Below, piece by piece: positions 8,884-20,155 of a stretch of DNA of 64,000 nucleotides. The position numbers and the translations under genes are program-made. Each line of letters opens with the position of its first letter. Position 1 is the stretch's first letter. The notes beneath the pieces were generated by a model that saw only the letters and a program-made list of their open reading frames with translations, was not told the DNA's origin and did no database searches. This stretch comes from Chloroflexota bacterium (lineage in GTDB: Bacteria > Chloroflexota > Anaerolineae > B4-G1 > DUEL01): NCBI GenBank assembly GCA_014874475.1, contig JADBJJ010000023.1, positions 314,001 through 378,000 on the forward strand, given 5' to 3'.

Positions 8884-9465
8884 ATGAGTAAGAAAACCCG
8901 AAAAGTGCTGGGGATGGGAACCGCACTGGGATTGGTCGCCCTGGTAGGCCTGCTGGGCCTGCTGATGGCCGCACCCGCTTTTGCCCAGGGGAATACACCG
9001 CCCACCACGCCGACCCCAGGCTTCGGTCAGGGGCTGGGCCTGGGGCGGGGCTTCGGCTGCGGCCGGGGCTTCGGCTGGGGCTTGGGCCGGGGCTTCGGCT
9101 TCGGCGGTTCCTGGGCCGTCTTTGATGCCGTTGCGGAAGCCCTGGGACTCACCCCCGAACAACTCTTCTCCGAGTTGCGCTCCGGCAAGACCCTGGAGGA
9201 GATTGCCGAGGAGAAGGGGGTGGATATCCAGAAGGTCTACGAAGCGGCGCAGGCAGCACGGGTCCAGCAAATGAAGGACGCCATCCAACAGGCTGTGGAG
9301 GACGGGTGGATGACCCAGGAGCAGGCGGACTGGCTTCTGGAAGGGCTGGAGAAGGGGTTTTTCCCGATGGGCCGAGGTTTCGGTCGGGGCTTCGGCCGGG
9401 GCTTCCGCTGCCCGGGCTGGGGAAATAACTTCTCCATCCCCACAACCCCCTCCTCCTCCTTCTAA
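8884..9465 (+). CDS. Secreted Gly/Phe/Arg-rich protein with a central helical domain
   Basis: This 193-residue exported protein of unknown role starts at an ATG preceded by GGAGGTACCG. Residues 1-35 are a signal peptide (a Lys/Arg start, then an Ala/Leu core, with a probable cut after AFA). Two low-complexity blocks of GRGFG units (about residues 48-75 and 161-178) flank a helical segment with LGLTPEQLFSELRSGKTL and IAEEKGVD. That segment resembles the repeat helices found in small DUF2680-like exported proteins of Firmicutes and Chloroflexota. The mature protein would be glycine-rich, aromatic and positively charged, suggesting surface or extracellular assembly. It is monocistronic, bounded by a regulated promoter and a strong terminator. 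Confidence 0.8.
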   Translation: MSKKTRKVLGMGTALGLVALVGLLGLLMAAPAFAQGNTPPTTPTPGFGQGLGLGRGFGCGRGFGWGLGRGFGFGGSWAVFDAVAEALGLTPEQLFSELRSGKTLEEIAEEKGVDIQKVYEAAQAARVQQMKDAIQQAVEDGWMTQEQADWLLEGLEKGFFPMGRGFGRGFGRGFRCPGWGNNFSIPTTPSSSF

Positions 9466-9487
9466 CCGATCATCCCCTGCTCAGATT

Positions 9488-9526
9488 CCCGCGCAGGATA
9501 ACTCCTGCGGAGTTGTCCTGCGCGGG
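9488..9526. terminator. Strong bidirectional terminator hairpin
   Basis: A 17-bp stem (9488-9504 with 9510-9526, one G-T pair, 5-nt loop CTGCG) is followed by TTTAT. It separates the convergent Gly-rich protein gene and the rlmI-like gene. Confidence 0.85.
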
Positions 9527-9527
9527 T

Positions 9528-10721
9528 TTATAGCGCGCGACAGATAAATCCCTTTAGGTACGTCCCCTCCGGGAAGTTCAGAGAGACGGGGTGGTCGCTT
9601 CCCTGGTGCAGATGCCCGAGAATCTGCACATCCCGACCGACGTCCAGAGCGGCACCGAAGAGAATTTTCTGAAAAAGGTCGGCGGACACCGCGCCGGAGC
9701 AGGAGGTGGAGAAGAGGATGCCCCCAGGCCTCAGCAGGTGGAAGGCCTGGAGATTGATGTCCTTGTAGGCACGGGCTGCGCGGGGCACGTCCTGCGCCGA
9801 TGGCGCAAATTTGGGCGGGTCCAGAATGATAAGGTCAAACCGGCGGCCGGCAGCCCGGAAGGCCCGCAGAATCCGCGCCACGTCGCCCTCGATGAACTCG
9901 TGGTCGTCCGGCGAGAGATGATTGAGCAAGAGGTTCTCCCGTACCAATTCCAGCGCCGGTCCCGAGGAATCCACGAACGTCACCCGGGCCGCGCCATGCT
10001 GGGCCGCGTAGACGCCAAAGGCGCCGGTATAGCAGAAGGCATCCAGGGCCTCCGCGCCGGGACTGAAAGGAGCCAGGCGCGCCCGGTTTTCCCGCTGGTC
10101 CAGGTAGAAACCCGTCTTCTGGCCCGTCCGCACGTCCACCCAAAAGCGCAGGCTATTCTCCCGCACCTCCACCAACGGGGGCGGGGACTCCCCCCAGAGC
10201 GGGCCCGCTATCATCGGTAGGCCTTCCTTCTCCCGCACATCCGCATCGGAGCGCTCGTAGATGCCTCGCGGGGAGAGCAGGTCCGCCAGCCGGGAGACCA
10301 GTATGTCTTTCCAGCGCTCTATCCCCAGGGTCAGGGACTGAAGGACCAGAAAATCGCCGTAGCAGTCCACGACCAGGCCCGGCAGGCCGTCGGACTCCGC
10401 ATGGACTAGGCGGAAGGCGGTGGTATCAGGGGAATGGAGGAGGTCAGTGCGTCCCCGGATTGCGCGCTGAAGACGACGCCTCCAGAAGTCGGCGTTCACC
10501 TCTTCGCCCGGATCCCAGCTGAGGAGACGGACGGTAATCTGGGAGCGGCGGTTGAGGTATCCGCGCGCCAGCCACTGGCCCCCTGCGTCCTGCACGTCTA
10601 CGATGTCCCCATCGGCGGGGTCGCCCCGGATGTGGGCGACGGCACCGGAGAAAATCCAGGGATGCCGCCGGAGGACCGAACGCTCCCGTCCTGGTAGCAA
10701 GACCACACTGCTGGATCTGGA
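9528..10721 (-). CDS. rlmI: Class I rRNA (cytosine-C5)-methyltransferase, RlmI family
   Basis: RlmI-type enzymes methylate C5 of a cytosine in 23S rRNA using S-adenosylmethionine. The 397-residue protein has an N-terminal PUA-like domain (LPGRERSVLRRHPWIFSGAV), the central EEHEE-like part and a Rossmann methyltransferase domain with ALDAFCYTGAFGVYAA (SAM-binding loop), FVDSSGPALE and the catalytic-region LDPPKFAPS. Near the C-terminus FSTSCSG matches the family's conserved Cys motif. I place the start at the ATG 10721 because family members begin about ten residues before the PUA motif. A TTG at 10772, 6 nt after the argS stop, would add 17 residues and couple translation. It is the last gene of the operon. 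Confidence 0.88.
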   Translation of the reverse strand, partial: SRSSSVVLLPGRERSVLRRHPWIFSGAVAHIRGDPADGDIVDVQDAGGQWLARGYLNRRSQITVRLLSWDPGEEVNADFWRRRLQRAIRGRTDLLHSPDTTAFRLVHAESDGLPGLVVDCYGDFLVLQSLTLGIERWKDILVSRLADLLSPRGIYERSDADVREKEGLPMIAGPLWGESPPPLVEVRENSLRFWVDVRTGQKTGFYLDQRENRARLAPFSPGAEALDAFCYTGAFGVYAAQHGAARVTFVDSSGPALELVRENLLLNHLSPDDHEFIEGDVARILRAFRAAGRRFDLIILDPPKFAPSAQDVPRAARAYKDINLQAFHLLRPGGILFSTSCSGAVSADLFQKILFGAALDVGRDVQILGHLHQGSDHPVSLNFPEGTYLKGFICRAL

Positions 10722-10778
10722 CATCGGGTACAATACAAGCCACGGCACGCCGCTGCGTTTTGTGCCGTACAAATGAAG

Positions 10779-12458
10779 TTACATCCGCTCCGGGGCCGTC
10801 ATTCCCATCAGGTGGAGGGCGCGGGCCAGGACCACCTTCGCCGCCCGTACCAGCCGCAGGCGGGCCCGGGTGAGGGCCTCATCGGCGGGGTCCGAGGAGA
10901 CCACCCGGCAGTCCCGGTAGAATGCGTGGAAGGCCGTGGCCAGTTCCTGCGCGTAGTAGGGCAAAAAGTGCGGGCTCAACTTCGCCGCCGCCTGTTCTAC
11001 CACCTCCGGCAGTTCCAGCATCTTGCGGATCAGCGCCAGTTCGCTGGGATGACGGAGCAGAGAGAGGTCAGCAGGACGGTCTACCTCCAGGCCCTGTTCC
11101 TGGGCGTACCGGAGGATGCTGGCGATCCGTGCATGGGCGTACTGGACGTAGTAGACGGGATTCCGCTCCGATTGCTCCACCGCCAGGTCCAGGTCAAAAT
11201 CTATCGGCACGTCGGCGGTCCGGGAGAGGAGCATAAAGCGGATGGGGTCCGGGCCCACTTCCTCCAGTAAGTCCCGCAAAGTGACAAATTCGCCGCTCCG
11301 CTTGGACATTCGCACCTCTTCCCCGCCCCGCCACAGGGTCACTAACTGGTAGAGGATAAAGACGGTCCGCTCCGGGTCCAGGCCCAGGGCCTTCGCCGCC
11401 GCGCGCACCCGGGGGACGTCGCCGTGGTGGTCGGCGCCCCAGATGTAGATGGCGCGATCAAATCCCCGCCGAACCAGTTTGTCCCAGAGGTAGGCGACGT
11501 CCGAGGCCAGGTAGGTGGGGCGCTCTGAAGGTTCGGGGACAACCTGGGGGGAGCGGATGAGCACCGCATCCTTCTCCAGGTCGGGGTGGCGGAACCAGAC
11601 GGCGTCGTCATACTCCACCACGTACCCCCGCTGGCGCAGAACCGCCAGTGCCTGGTCAAAGAGGCCCTCTTCGTAGAAGTGGCGCTCGTGCCGCCAGACG
11701 TCAAAGTGGACGCCCAGGTCGGCCAGGTCCTGGCGGATACGGACCAGCATCTGGGCGACGGCCCAGACGGCGACCGCGCGCACGGCCTGACGGCGCTCCA
11801 TCTCCAGGTACCAGCGCCCGACTTCAGCGGCCAGCTGCTCCCCCAGTTCGGTCACATAGCGCCCGTGGTAGCCGTCTTCGGGGAACGGGACATCCTCCCC
11901 CAGCGCCTGGGCGTAGCGGGCAAAGACACTCTCGCCAAACCGGCGCACCTGAGAGCCCGCATCGTTGACGTAGTACTCCCGTTCCACCTGGTAGCCTGCA
12001 GCCGAGAGGACGGAAGCCAAACCATCGCCGAGGACAGCGTTGCGGGCGGATCCGATGGTGATGGGACCGGTGGGGTTGGCGCTAACGAACTCCACCTGGA
12101 CCCGCTGACCCTGTCCGACGAAGATGGCCCCAAAGGACTCTCCGGCCTCCAGAATGGCGTCCACCTGTTGAGCCAGCCACCCGTCATCCAGCCAGAAATT
12201 GATGTAGCCCGGATGGGCAGGCTCCACGCGGCCGATGAAAGGGGCCGGCGGCAACGCGGCAACCACCCGTCCAGCCAGGTCCATCGGAGACGTACCGGCC
12301 TCCCGCGCCATTCGCAGGCAGGCAGAGGTGGAATAGTCCCCGAACTCCGGGCGGCGGGTCCGTTCCACCAGAACCGGGGGGATATCCTCCCTGCCCAGAA
12401 CCTGGCGCAGGGCCCGGGCCACGATGTCGGCAATCTGAGTGCGGATGGGAATCTGCAT
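10779..12458 (-). CDS. argS: Arginyl-tRNA synthetase
   Basis: ArgS charges tRNA-Arg with arginine. The 559-residue protein shows the N-terminal additional domain (residues 1-90), the HIGH-like signature in ANPTGPITIG, the catalytic Rossmann fold with SDVAYLWDKL and WGADHHGDV, and the KMSKS equivalent VRMSKRSG. The C-terminal anticodon-binding helical bundle ends in MTAPERM, the usual ArgS C-terminus, so the protein is complete. The ATG at 12458 lies 14 nt after the add stop. Upstream in-frame codons would run into add and precede the conserved domain. Confidence 0.96.
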   Translation of the reverse strand: MQIPIRTQIADIVARALRQVLGREDIPPVLVERTRRPEFGDYSTSACLRMAREAGTSPMDLAGRVVAALPPAPFIGRVEPAHPGYINFWLDDGWLAQQVDAILEAGESFGAIFVGQGQRVQVEFVSANPTGPITIGSARNAVLGDGLASVLSAAGYQVEREYYVNDAGSQVRRFGESVFARYAQALGEDVPFPEDGYHGRYVTELGEQLAAEVGRWYLEMERRQAVRAVAVWAVAQMLVRIRQDLADLGVHFDVWRHERHFYEEGLFDQALAVLRQRGYVVEYDDAVWFRHPDLEKDAVLIRSPQVVPEPSERPTYLASDVAYLWDKLVRRGFDRAIYIWGADHHGDVPRVRAAAKALGLDPERTVFILYQLVTLWRGGEEVRMSKRSGEFVTLRDLLEEVGPDPIRFMLLSRTADVPIDFDLDLAVEQSERNPVYYVQYAHARIASILRYAQEQGLEVDRPADLSLLRHPSELALIRKMLELPEVVEQAAAKLSPHFLPYYAQELATAFHAFYRDCRVVSSDPADEALTRARLRLVRAAKVVLARALHLMGMTAPERM

Positions 12459-12472
12459 ACCGATGCTCTTTA

Positions 12473-13600
12473 TCAAAGAGGTTTGGAAAGATGGATTTCG
12501 TTCCACTCCGCGAACTGATCCCGCAGCGCCTCCCGCTCTCTCTCGGAAAGGAAGGCGGCCTCCAGAGCATTGAACACCATAGTGCGAATCTGCTCCAGTC
12601 CTAATCCCATCGCAGTTACTGCGACCAGATACTCATCGGTCAATGTGGTATCGGAGATGCTGGGATCGTCAGTGTTCAGGGTGGCCCGCAGGTCCAGGGC
12701 CAGCAAGTCCGGCAGGGGATGGTGGCTGAGGGAGTGGACGGCCCCTGTCAGCAGGTTGCTGGTGGGGCAGACTTCCAGCGGGATGTTCCGTTCCAGCAAC
12801 AGCCGCACTACTTCGGAGTCCTCCAGAGCATGGATGCCGTGGCCGATGCGCTGAGCGTGGAACAGGAAAATGGCATCCCGCACGTTGGCCGCGCCGCCTG
12901 CTTCTCCTGCATGGATGGTGACCCCCAGCCCTTCATAGCGGGATCGCCGGAAGATATGAGCCAGCCGGTGGGCCGGATAGTTCACTTCGTCGCCCGCCAG
13001 GTCCATCCCCACGATTCCCCGCTGCCGGTAAGCCAGGGCCAGTTCCAGCATCTCCTCGGCCACCCGGGGGATTTCATCCCGACCGATCTGAAGGATCAGG
13101 CGCACGGTGATCGGATAGGTCTGCTGAGCATGGGTGATGGCGCCGGTGACCCATTCCACCACGTCTTGCAGCGGGAACCGCTGGGCCCGGGAGAGGGCAA
13201 TGGGATTAAACCGCAGTTCCAGATAGCGGATGTTATCCGCTGCGGCATCGGCGACCACTTCCGCCGCGATCCGCTCCAGGGCCTCCCGGCTCTGATAGAA
13301 GCGACGCAGCAGGCGGAACTTGGCCAGGAATCGATGGTAATCCGGCTGCTCATTCCGGGCCTGAACATACTGGCGCAGGTCTTCAGTTCTGTACGACGGC
13401 AGGTCTATCCCGTGCTCAACCGCGATTTCCGACAGGGTCTGAAGGCGCAGAGAGCCCTCCAGATGCCGGTGCAGGTCTATTTTTGGCATCCGATGAAAAA
13501 AGAGGCGGAGTTCGGAAAGGGACCGATCCCGTTCCGTGCCCTGGGACAAGAAGGCCAGGGAAATTTGGCTGCGATGAGAGTTGCGTTGCAGGATCGCCAT
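12473..13600 (-). CDS. add: Adenosine deaminase
   Basis: Adenosine deaminase converts adenosine or deoxyadenosine to inosine in purine salvage. The 375-residue enzyme has all zinc and catalytic motifs: the HxH pair in KIDLHRHLEGS, the catalytic His-Ala-Gly-Glu in TIHAGEAGG, the His in RIGHGIHA and the Asp pair in LNTDDPSIS. About 37 residues precede the first motif, slightly longer than usual. The start is set at ATG 13600, adjacent to a TTG at 13603, because GGGGAG lies 10 nt upstream. The ATG is only 6 nt past the stop of the preceding membrane protein gene, so translation is probably coupled. Confidence 0.95.
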   Translation of the reverse strand: MAILQRNSHRSQISLAFLSQGTERDRSLSELRLFFHRMPKIDLHRHLEGSLRLQTLSEIAVEHGIDLPSYRTEDLRQYVQARNEQPDYHRFLAKFRLLRRFYQSREALERIAAEVVADAAADNIRYLELRFNPIALSRAQRFPLQDVVEWVTGAITHAQQTYPITVRLILQIGRDEIPRVAEEMLELALAYRQRGIVGMDLAGDEVNYPAHRLAHIFRRSRYEGLGVTIHAGEAGGAANVRDAIFLFHAQRIGHGIHALEDSEVVRLLLERNIPLEVCPTSNLLTGAVHSLSHHPLPDLLALDLRATLNTDDPSISDTTLTDEYLVAVTAMGLGLEQIRTMVFNALEAAFLSEREREALRDQFAEWNEIHLSKPL

Positions 13601-13606
13601 CAATGT

Positions 13607-13960
13607 TCACTCCCCAGTGAGCAACCATGACCAGTAGCGCCATGCGGTGAGGACGCTGATGAAAACCCCGATCAGTAAGGGAAGATGAAAGGCAAACAGG
13701 CTGAAGGTGGGCGAAAGCAAGTGCCGGGCCTCCGGATGACAGGAAAGGGATGCCGCCACCCGGACAATCTGGACCAGAGTGGCCACTCCGACAAACCCTA
13801 TTCCAATGAGAAAACGGCGGTAGTACGGGGGCATACGGTTCACTTCTCCCAGCCTCAAGCTGAGATTGTAATAGACGTCCAGCACAAAGAGGAGACCGAT
13901 CAGGCTTATCGGTCCCAGCGGGGATAGCAGGACTTCAAGGAGACCTTGATAGTTATTCAT
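13607..13960 (-). CDS. Small three-helix membrane protein, unknown function
   Basis: This 117-residue integral membrane protein has three predicted transmembrane helices (about residues 12-34, 50-71 and 90-112) and a cytoplasmic-type positively charged loop (MPPYYRRF). I recognise no family. It starts by a 4-nt overlap with the preceding small membrane protein gene and ends 6 nt before add. The two small proteins may therefore form a pair, perhaps a membrane partner of the KaiC-like ATPase, but the sequence only shows the tight coupling. Confidence 0.75.
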   Translation of the reverse strand: MNNYQGLLEVLLSPLGPISLIGLLFVLDVYYNLSLRLGEVNRMPPYYRRFLIGIGFVGVATLVQIVRVAASLSCHPEARHLLSPTFSLFAFHLPLLIGVFISVLTAWRYWSWLLTGE

Positions 13961-14247
13961 GGTCTGCGCATCATCACTCTGGTCAGGATAAACGTGCCGA
14001 ATATCAAAAGAACTCCTCCTGTCCAGAGCAATCCGTCGGCCAGAGGAATACCAACAAAGTCAGGATTCACGGCGATATACCATCCGGCCCCGCCCAGGAA
14101 CAGCCCCACAATCACCAGAAACAACCAGGCATATACCCGCCGGCCAGAGGAACGCTCGTAGAAACGGGCAATCCGCCAGAGCAGAAATACCAGGAAGAGG
14201 ATTCCCAGCCAGATCAGGGTCGCGAGAACCCGAACCAGAATGTTCAT
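13957..14247 (-). CDS. Small three-helix membrane protein, unknown function
   Basis: This 96-residue protein has three hydrophobic helices (about residues 3-25, 39-61 and 70-92) and a short basic loop (RFYERSSGRR). No family is recognised. The ATG at 14247 has GGGGGACCGG directly upstream and lies 10 nt after the stop of the KaiC-like gene. An upstream in-frame ATG at 14283 would overlap that gene and add no plausible sequence. Its stop overlaps the next start by 4 nt. Confidence 0.75.
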   Translation of the reverse strand: MNILVRVLATLIWLGILFLVFLLWRIARFYERSSGRRVYAWLFLVIVGLFLGGAGWYIAVNPDFVGIPLADGLLWTGGVLLIFGTFILTRVMMRRP

Positions 14248-14257
14248 CCGGTCCCCC

Positions 14258-15019
14258 TCACCGGCGGACGAAAGCCTGGACAAAGGAATCGGCCATCCGG
14301 CGAGGGCTGCCGCTCATGATGCCTTCGTGTCCCTCAAACCGGCTGCGCACTTCAATCCCCCGGCTGGTGATATCAAACTGACGGATGTCCTTATCGTGGT
14401 CGCTGCCGCGCATCTTGAGCACCAGCAGGGCCTTATGGACGGCGCTCTCTATCTCCACATAGCGCAGGATGATGTAGGTGTCAACGATGAACGGAATCCC
14501 GATATCGTGCTCTCCAGGTTCTCCCAGAAGAACCGGGCTCTCCCAGGTCAGGATAGCGGTCAGGCCTTCCCGTTTCAGGCCATTCACAAAGGTGTAGGTC
14601 AGGTGACGCAACTGGAGAGGGTCATGAGTCAGCCGCTGGAAGTGGGAAATGCTATCCACCAGGATGCGGCGGGCGCCCATCTCCCGGGCCAGCGCTTCAA
14701 TTTGCCCGCCTACTCTCTGGAGGTCCTGCAGGGATACTTCCGGACTGGTCATAATAATGCGCAGTTTCCCCTCCTCCTCCAATCGCCGGAAATCCCAGCC
14801 AAAGTTGGCGGCGTCCCGATAGAACTGGCTGGGAAACTGCTCAAAGGTCAGGATAATGCCCGGCTCATCGCACTCTATGATGCCATTGTAGATAAATTGC
14901 ATCCCCAGGGTAGTTTTGCCAGTGCCAGGGGCGCCTTCTACTAGCGTGGTCGTCTGGGGAAGCAACCCCCCACGCAGCATCTCGTCCAGCCCTGGGACTC
15001 CGGTTTTCACGCGCTCCAT
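14258..15019 (-). CDS. KaiC-like RecA-superfamily ATPase (single domain)
   Basis: This 253-residue, single-domain member of the KaiC/RadA branch of RecA ATPases opens with TGVPGLDEMLRGGLL, followed by the Walker A loop GAPGTGKTT. It has a catalytic-Glu region ILTFEQFPSQ and a Walker B strand RILVDSISHF. It ends in a basic tail. Such proteins in bacteria and archaea lacking KaiA/KaiB are thought to be signalling or transcription-linked ATPases, not clocks. The ATG at 15019 is preceded by GGAGGACAA. It follows a winged-helix-like gene by 23 nt and precedes two small membrane proteins, add, argS and rlmI in one apparent operon. The partner and substrate are unknown. Confidence 0.88.
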   Translation of the reverse strand: MERVKTGVPGLDEMLRGGLLPQTTTLVEGAPGTGKTTLGMQFIYNGIIECDEPGIILTFEQFPSQFYRDAANFGWDFRRLEEEGKLRIIMTSPEVSLQDLQRVGGQIEALAREMGARRILVDSISHFQRLTHDPLQLRHLTYTFVNGLKREGLTAILTWESPVLLGEPGEHDIGIPFIVDTYIILRYVEIESAVHKALLVLKMRGSDHDKDIRQFDITSRGIEVRSRFEGHEGIMSGSPRRMADSFVQAFVRR

Positions 15020-15042
15020 TTGTCCTCCTTTCGCCAAGGGTC

Positions 15043-15414
15043 CTACCGCATACCCCGGATGATGTGATAGATGGCCTTCACGCGGAACTGCCGGTCGTTG
15101 GAAGCCTCCAGAAACCGCTGGATGAGACGGCGGACCTCTGGATTGCTGGAGAGGGAGTACACGGTCATCTCTCCCAGCCGTTGCTCCACCAGCACACCCT
15201 GCGCGGCCAGTTCCGCCAGTTCCGCCTGGGTGGCTTCCACGTTACGGCCTGCGTAACGGGCGATGTTCTCTGCCGTGTCGGTGGTGTAGGGGTTTTCTCC
15301 GAAAAACCGGATCAGGTCCCATTTCACGAAAGAATTCACCTGCGTGCGCAGAAAGTTCAGAAGTTCCGGGTCCATATCCGCCATTACCCGGCCCACCAGG
15401 TCTTCACGCTCCAT
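15043..15414 (-). CDS. Small winged-helix-like protein paired with the KaiC-like ATPase
   Basis: This 123-residue protein starts at an ATG with GGAGGACTTCT upstream. Residues 20-90 read as a helix-turn-helix/winged-helix fold: WDLIRFFGENP, then TAENIARYAGRNVEATQAELAEL, then a wing-like QRLGEMTVYSL, followed by a C-terminal helix RRLIQRFLEA. It lacks a ligand-binding domain. Being the first gene of the seven-gene operon and only 23 nt before the ATPase, it is a plausible DNA-binding or adaptor partner of that ATPase. This is inference from position, and no DNA target is shown. Confidence 0.75.
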   Translation of the reverse strand: MEREDLVGRVMADMDPELLNFLRTQVNSFVKWDLIRFFGENPYTTDTAENIARYAGRNVEATQAELAELAAQGVLVEQRLGEMTVYSLSSNPEVRRLIQRFLEASNDRQFRVKAIYHIIRGMR

Positions 15415-15459
15415 AGAAGTCCTCCGATCATTGACGACTGGCGACGGACCAACACTCTC

Positions 15460-15840
15460 CACTATCTTTGCACTTTCGGCCCAGAGACAGATTGAGCGGA
15501 TCAACAAGCCGCCAAATATGGGAGAGCGATCGGTTTCTGAGCCCAGATGCGGTGGGTAGTCTCCCCGCAGAACGTTGCTGAATTCACCACCGCGCAAGAA
15601 AGCCGGGTTTCGTTTGCTAGATAAGGGCAGGCGCACCATCCCAATATCGGCCCCACCCCCCCAGCCCCCCTCCCCCCACGGCTGCGCCGGGCGGGGAGAG
15701 GGGATCGGGGAATAAGGGGGCGATAGGAGCCCCGTCCTGTGTCAGCACAAACTTTGCTGATGAGCCAACAGCGGTATATTTTCAGCAACACCGAAGGAAA
15801 AGTACCGTACGGTGCGCTCCGGCAAAGTGCAAAGATAGTG
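15460..15840. repeat. 17-bp inverted repeat flanking repeat copy A
   Basis: CACTATCTTTGCACTTT at 15460-15476 is exactly complementary to AAAGTGCAAAGATAGTG at 15824-15840. The two arms lie 347 bp apart and enclose repeat copy A. This could be an older palindrome into which the repeat inserted, or the ends of a larger element. The 17-bp arms are absent from the other two copies. Confidence 0.65.
15574..15789 (+). repeat. Dispersed repeat, copy A (216 bp, perfect 9-bp terminal inverted repeats)
   Basis: It begins GTTGCTGAA and ends TTCAGCAAC, a perfect 9-bp terminal inverted repeat. Shared blocks with copies B and C are, in order, CGCGCAAGAA, GCCGGGTT, a GATAAGGGC-like block, GGCCCCACCCC, a C-rich/G-rich hairpin core around CGGCTGCGC, CCCCGTCCTGTG and GCTGATGAGCCAACAGCG. 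No long ORF is conserved. It lies between secA and the operon head. Confidence 0.75.
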
Positions 15841-15916
15841 CTCTCCGTACCACCGAGCCCTTGATCCCAATTCGGTATCGCTCCAGGGCCCTCACCTCAA
15901 AGGGGATGGGCGCGGT

Positions 15917-19321
<3,405 letters not shown>

Positions 19322-19389
19322 ATCCTTCTTTCGTCTTCCCCCAGGACAGCAGGTCATCAGGAGAATCTAATGGCTCAGGCCACAATTTG

Positions 19390-19417
19390 ATTATACCCCT
19401 CTTCCGGCGAAGGGCAA
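19390..19417 (-). promoter_or_regulatory. Sigma-70 promoter for secA
   Basis: On the minus strand, TTGCCC (19412-19417) and TATAAT (19390-19395) are separated by 16 bp. The start codon lies 68 nt downstream of the -10. Confidence 0.7.
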
Positions 19418-19453
19418 GCGAGATACCGACGGTCCCCACATTTCTCCGGTTTG

Positions 19454-19462
19454 TGTTATAAT
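19454..19462 (+). promoter_or_regulatory. Extended -10 promoter for the polyamine operon
   Basis: TGTTATAAT (TG-N-TATAAT) at 19454-19462 is an extended -10 element. No good -35 box is visible, which fits extended -10 promoters. It is divergent from the secA promoter. Confidence 0.6.
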
Positions 19463-19544
19463 ACGCCCGACCGAGCGGCGGGCAAGCGTCTCCGCCCTAC
19501 CGCCGATGCCCGGTTGCAAATCCCTTATAGGAGGCAACATAAAG

Positions 19545-20090
19545 ATGCGTCTTGTTCCTCGCAAGATGTTCTTCACCCGGGGCATCGGGGTCCACAAGCA
19601 GCAATTGACCAGTTTTGAGATGGCCCTGCGGGAAGCCGGGATTGCCCAGTTCAACCTGGTTCGCGTCTCTTCCATCTTTCCCCCTTTCTGTCAGGTCATC
19701 AGCCGGGAAGAGGGGTTGGCGCTTCTGCAGCCAGGCGAAATCGTCTTTGTGGTTCTGGCGGAGATGTCCACCAACGAGCCAGGGCGACGAATCGCCGCCG
19801 CTGTGGGCATGGCCCGCCCAGCCGACCCTACCAAGTACGGCTATCTCTCCGAGCACCACTCCTTCGGGCAGACGGAGCAGGAGGCCGCCGACTACGCCGA
19901 GGACCTGGCCGCGACGATGCTGGCTACCACGCTGGGCATCCCCTTTGACCCGGAGCGGGATTACAACGAGCGCAAAGAGCAGTACGCGATGGGAGGCGAA
20001 ATCGTGGATTCCACCAGCATCGCAATGGCCACCACAGCCGAACCCGGCGGCGTCTGGACCACTGTTGTCGCGGCGGCGGTGTTGATTTGA
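19545..20090 (+). CDS. pdaD: Pyruvoyl-dependent arginine decarboxylase (PdaD)
   Basis: PdaD decarboxylates arginine to agmatine, the first step of the agmatine route to putrescine. The 181-residue proenzyme cleaves itself at a Ser-Ser pair to create the pyruvoyl cofactor. That site is visible as S42-S43 in RVSSIFPP. Other conserved blocks are PRKMFFTRGIGVHKQQL, PGEIVFVVLAEMSTNEP, YGYLSEHHSFG and a Glu/Gly-rich C-terminus. The length matches archaeal and chlamydial family members. The ATG at 19545 has GGAGG 10 nt upstream. The agmatinase gene follows after 65 nt, and a deoxyhypusine-synthase-like gene after that, so the three probably form one polyamine operon. Confidence 0.95.
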   Translation: MRLVPRKMFFTRGIGVHKQQLTSFEMALREAGIAQFNLVRVSSIFPPFCQVISREEGLALLQPGEIVFVVLAEMSTNEPGRRIAAAVGMARPADPTKYGYLSEHHSFGQTEQEAADYAEDLAATMLATTLGIPFDPERDYNERKEQYAMGGEIVDSTSIAMATTAEPGGVWTTVVAAAVLI

Positions 20091-20155
20091 CACAAACGAT
20101 GGACAACGGACAACGGTGGTCAGTGGTCAACGGTCCGTGATCAGGATGGTGATGA

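Larger units (their letters stand above)
15415..15916. other. Intergenic region with dispersed repeat and flanking inverted repeat
   Basis: This 502-bp gap between secA (end) and the operon head has no gene I can support; in-frame stretches here come from the repeat. It holds repeat copy A (15574-15789) and, outside it, a perfect 17-bp inverted repeat (15460-15476 and 15824-15840). Confidence 0.7.

Noticed and set aside
9001-9460. RGG-type RNA-binding protein
   Set aside because: The GRGFG repeats look like RGG motifs, but a clear signal peptide makes a cytoplasmic RNA role unlikely.
14258-15019. KaiC circadian clock component
   Set aside because: Only one RecA domain is present, there is no KaiA or KaiB, and such single-domain proteins are common in non-clock organisms.
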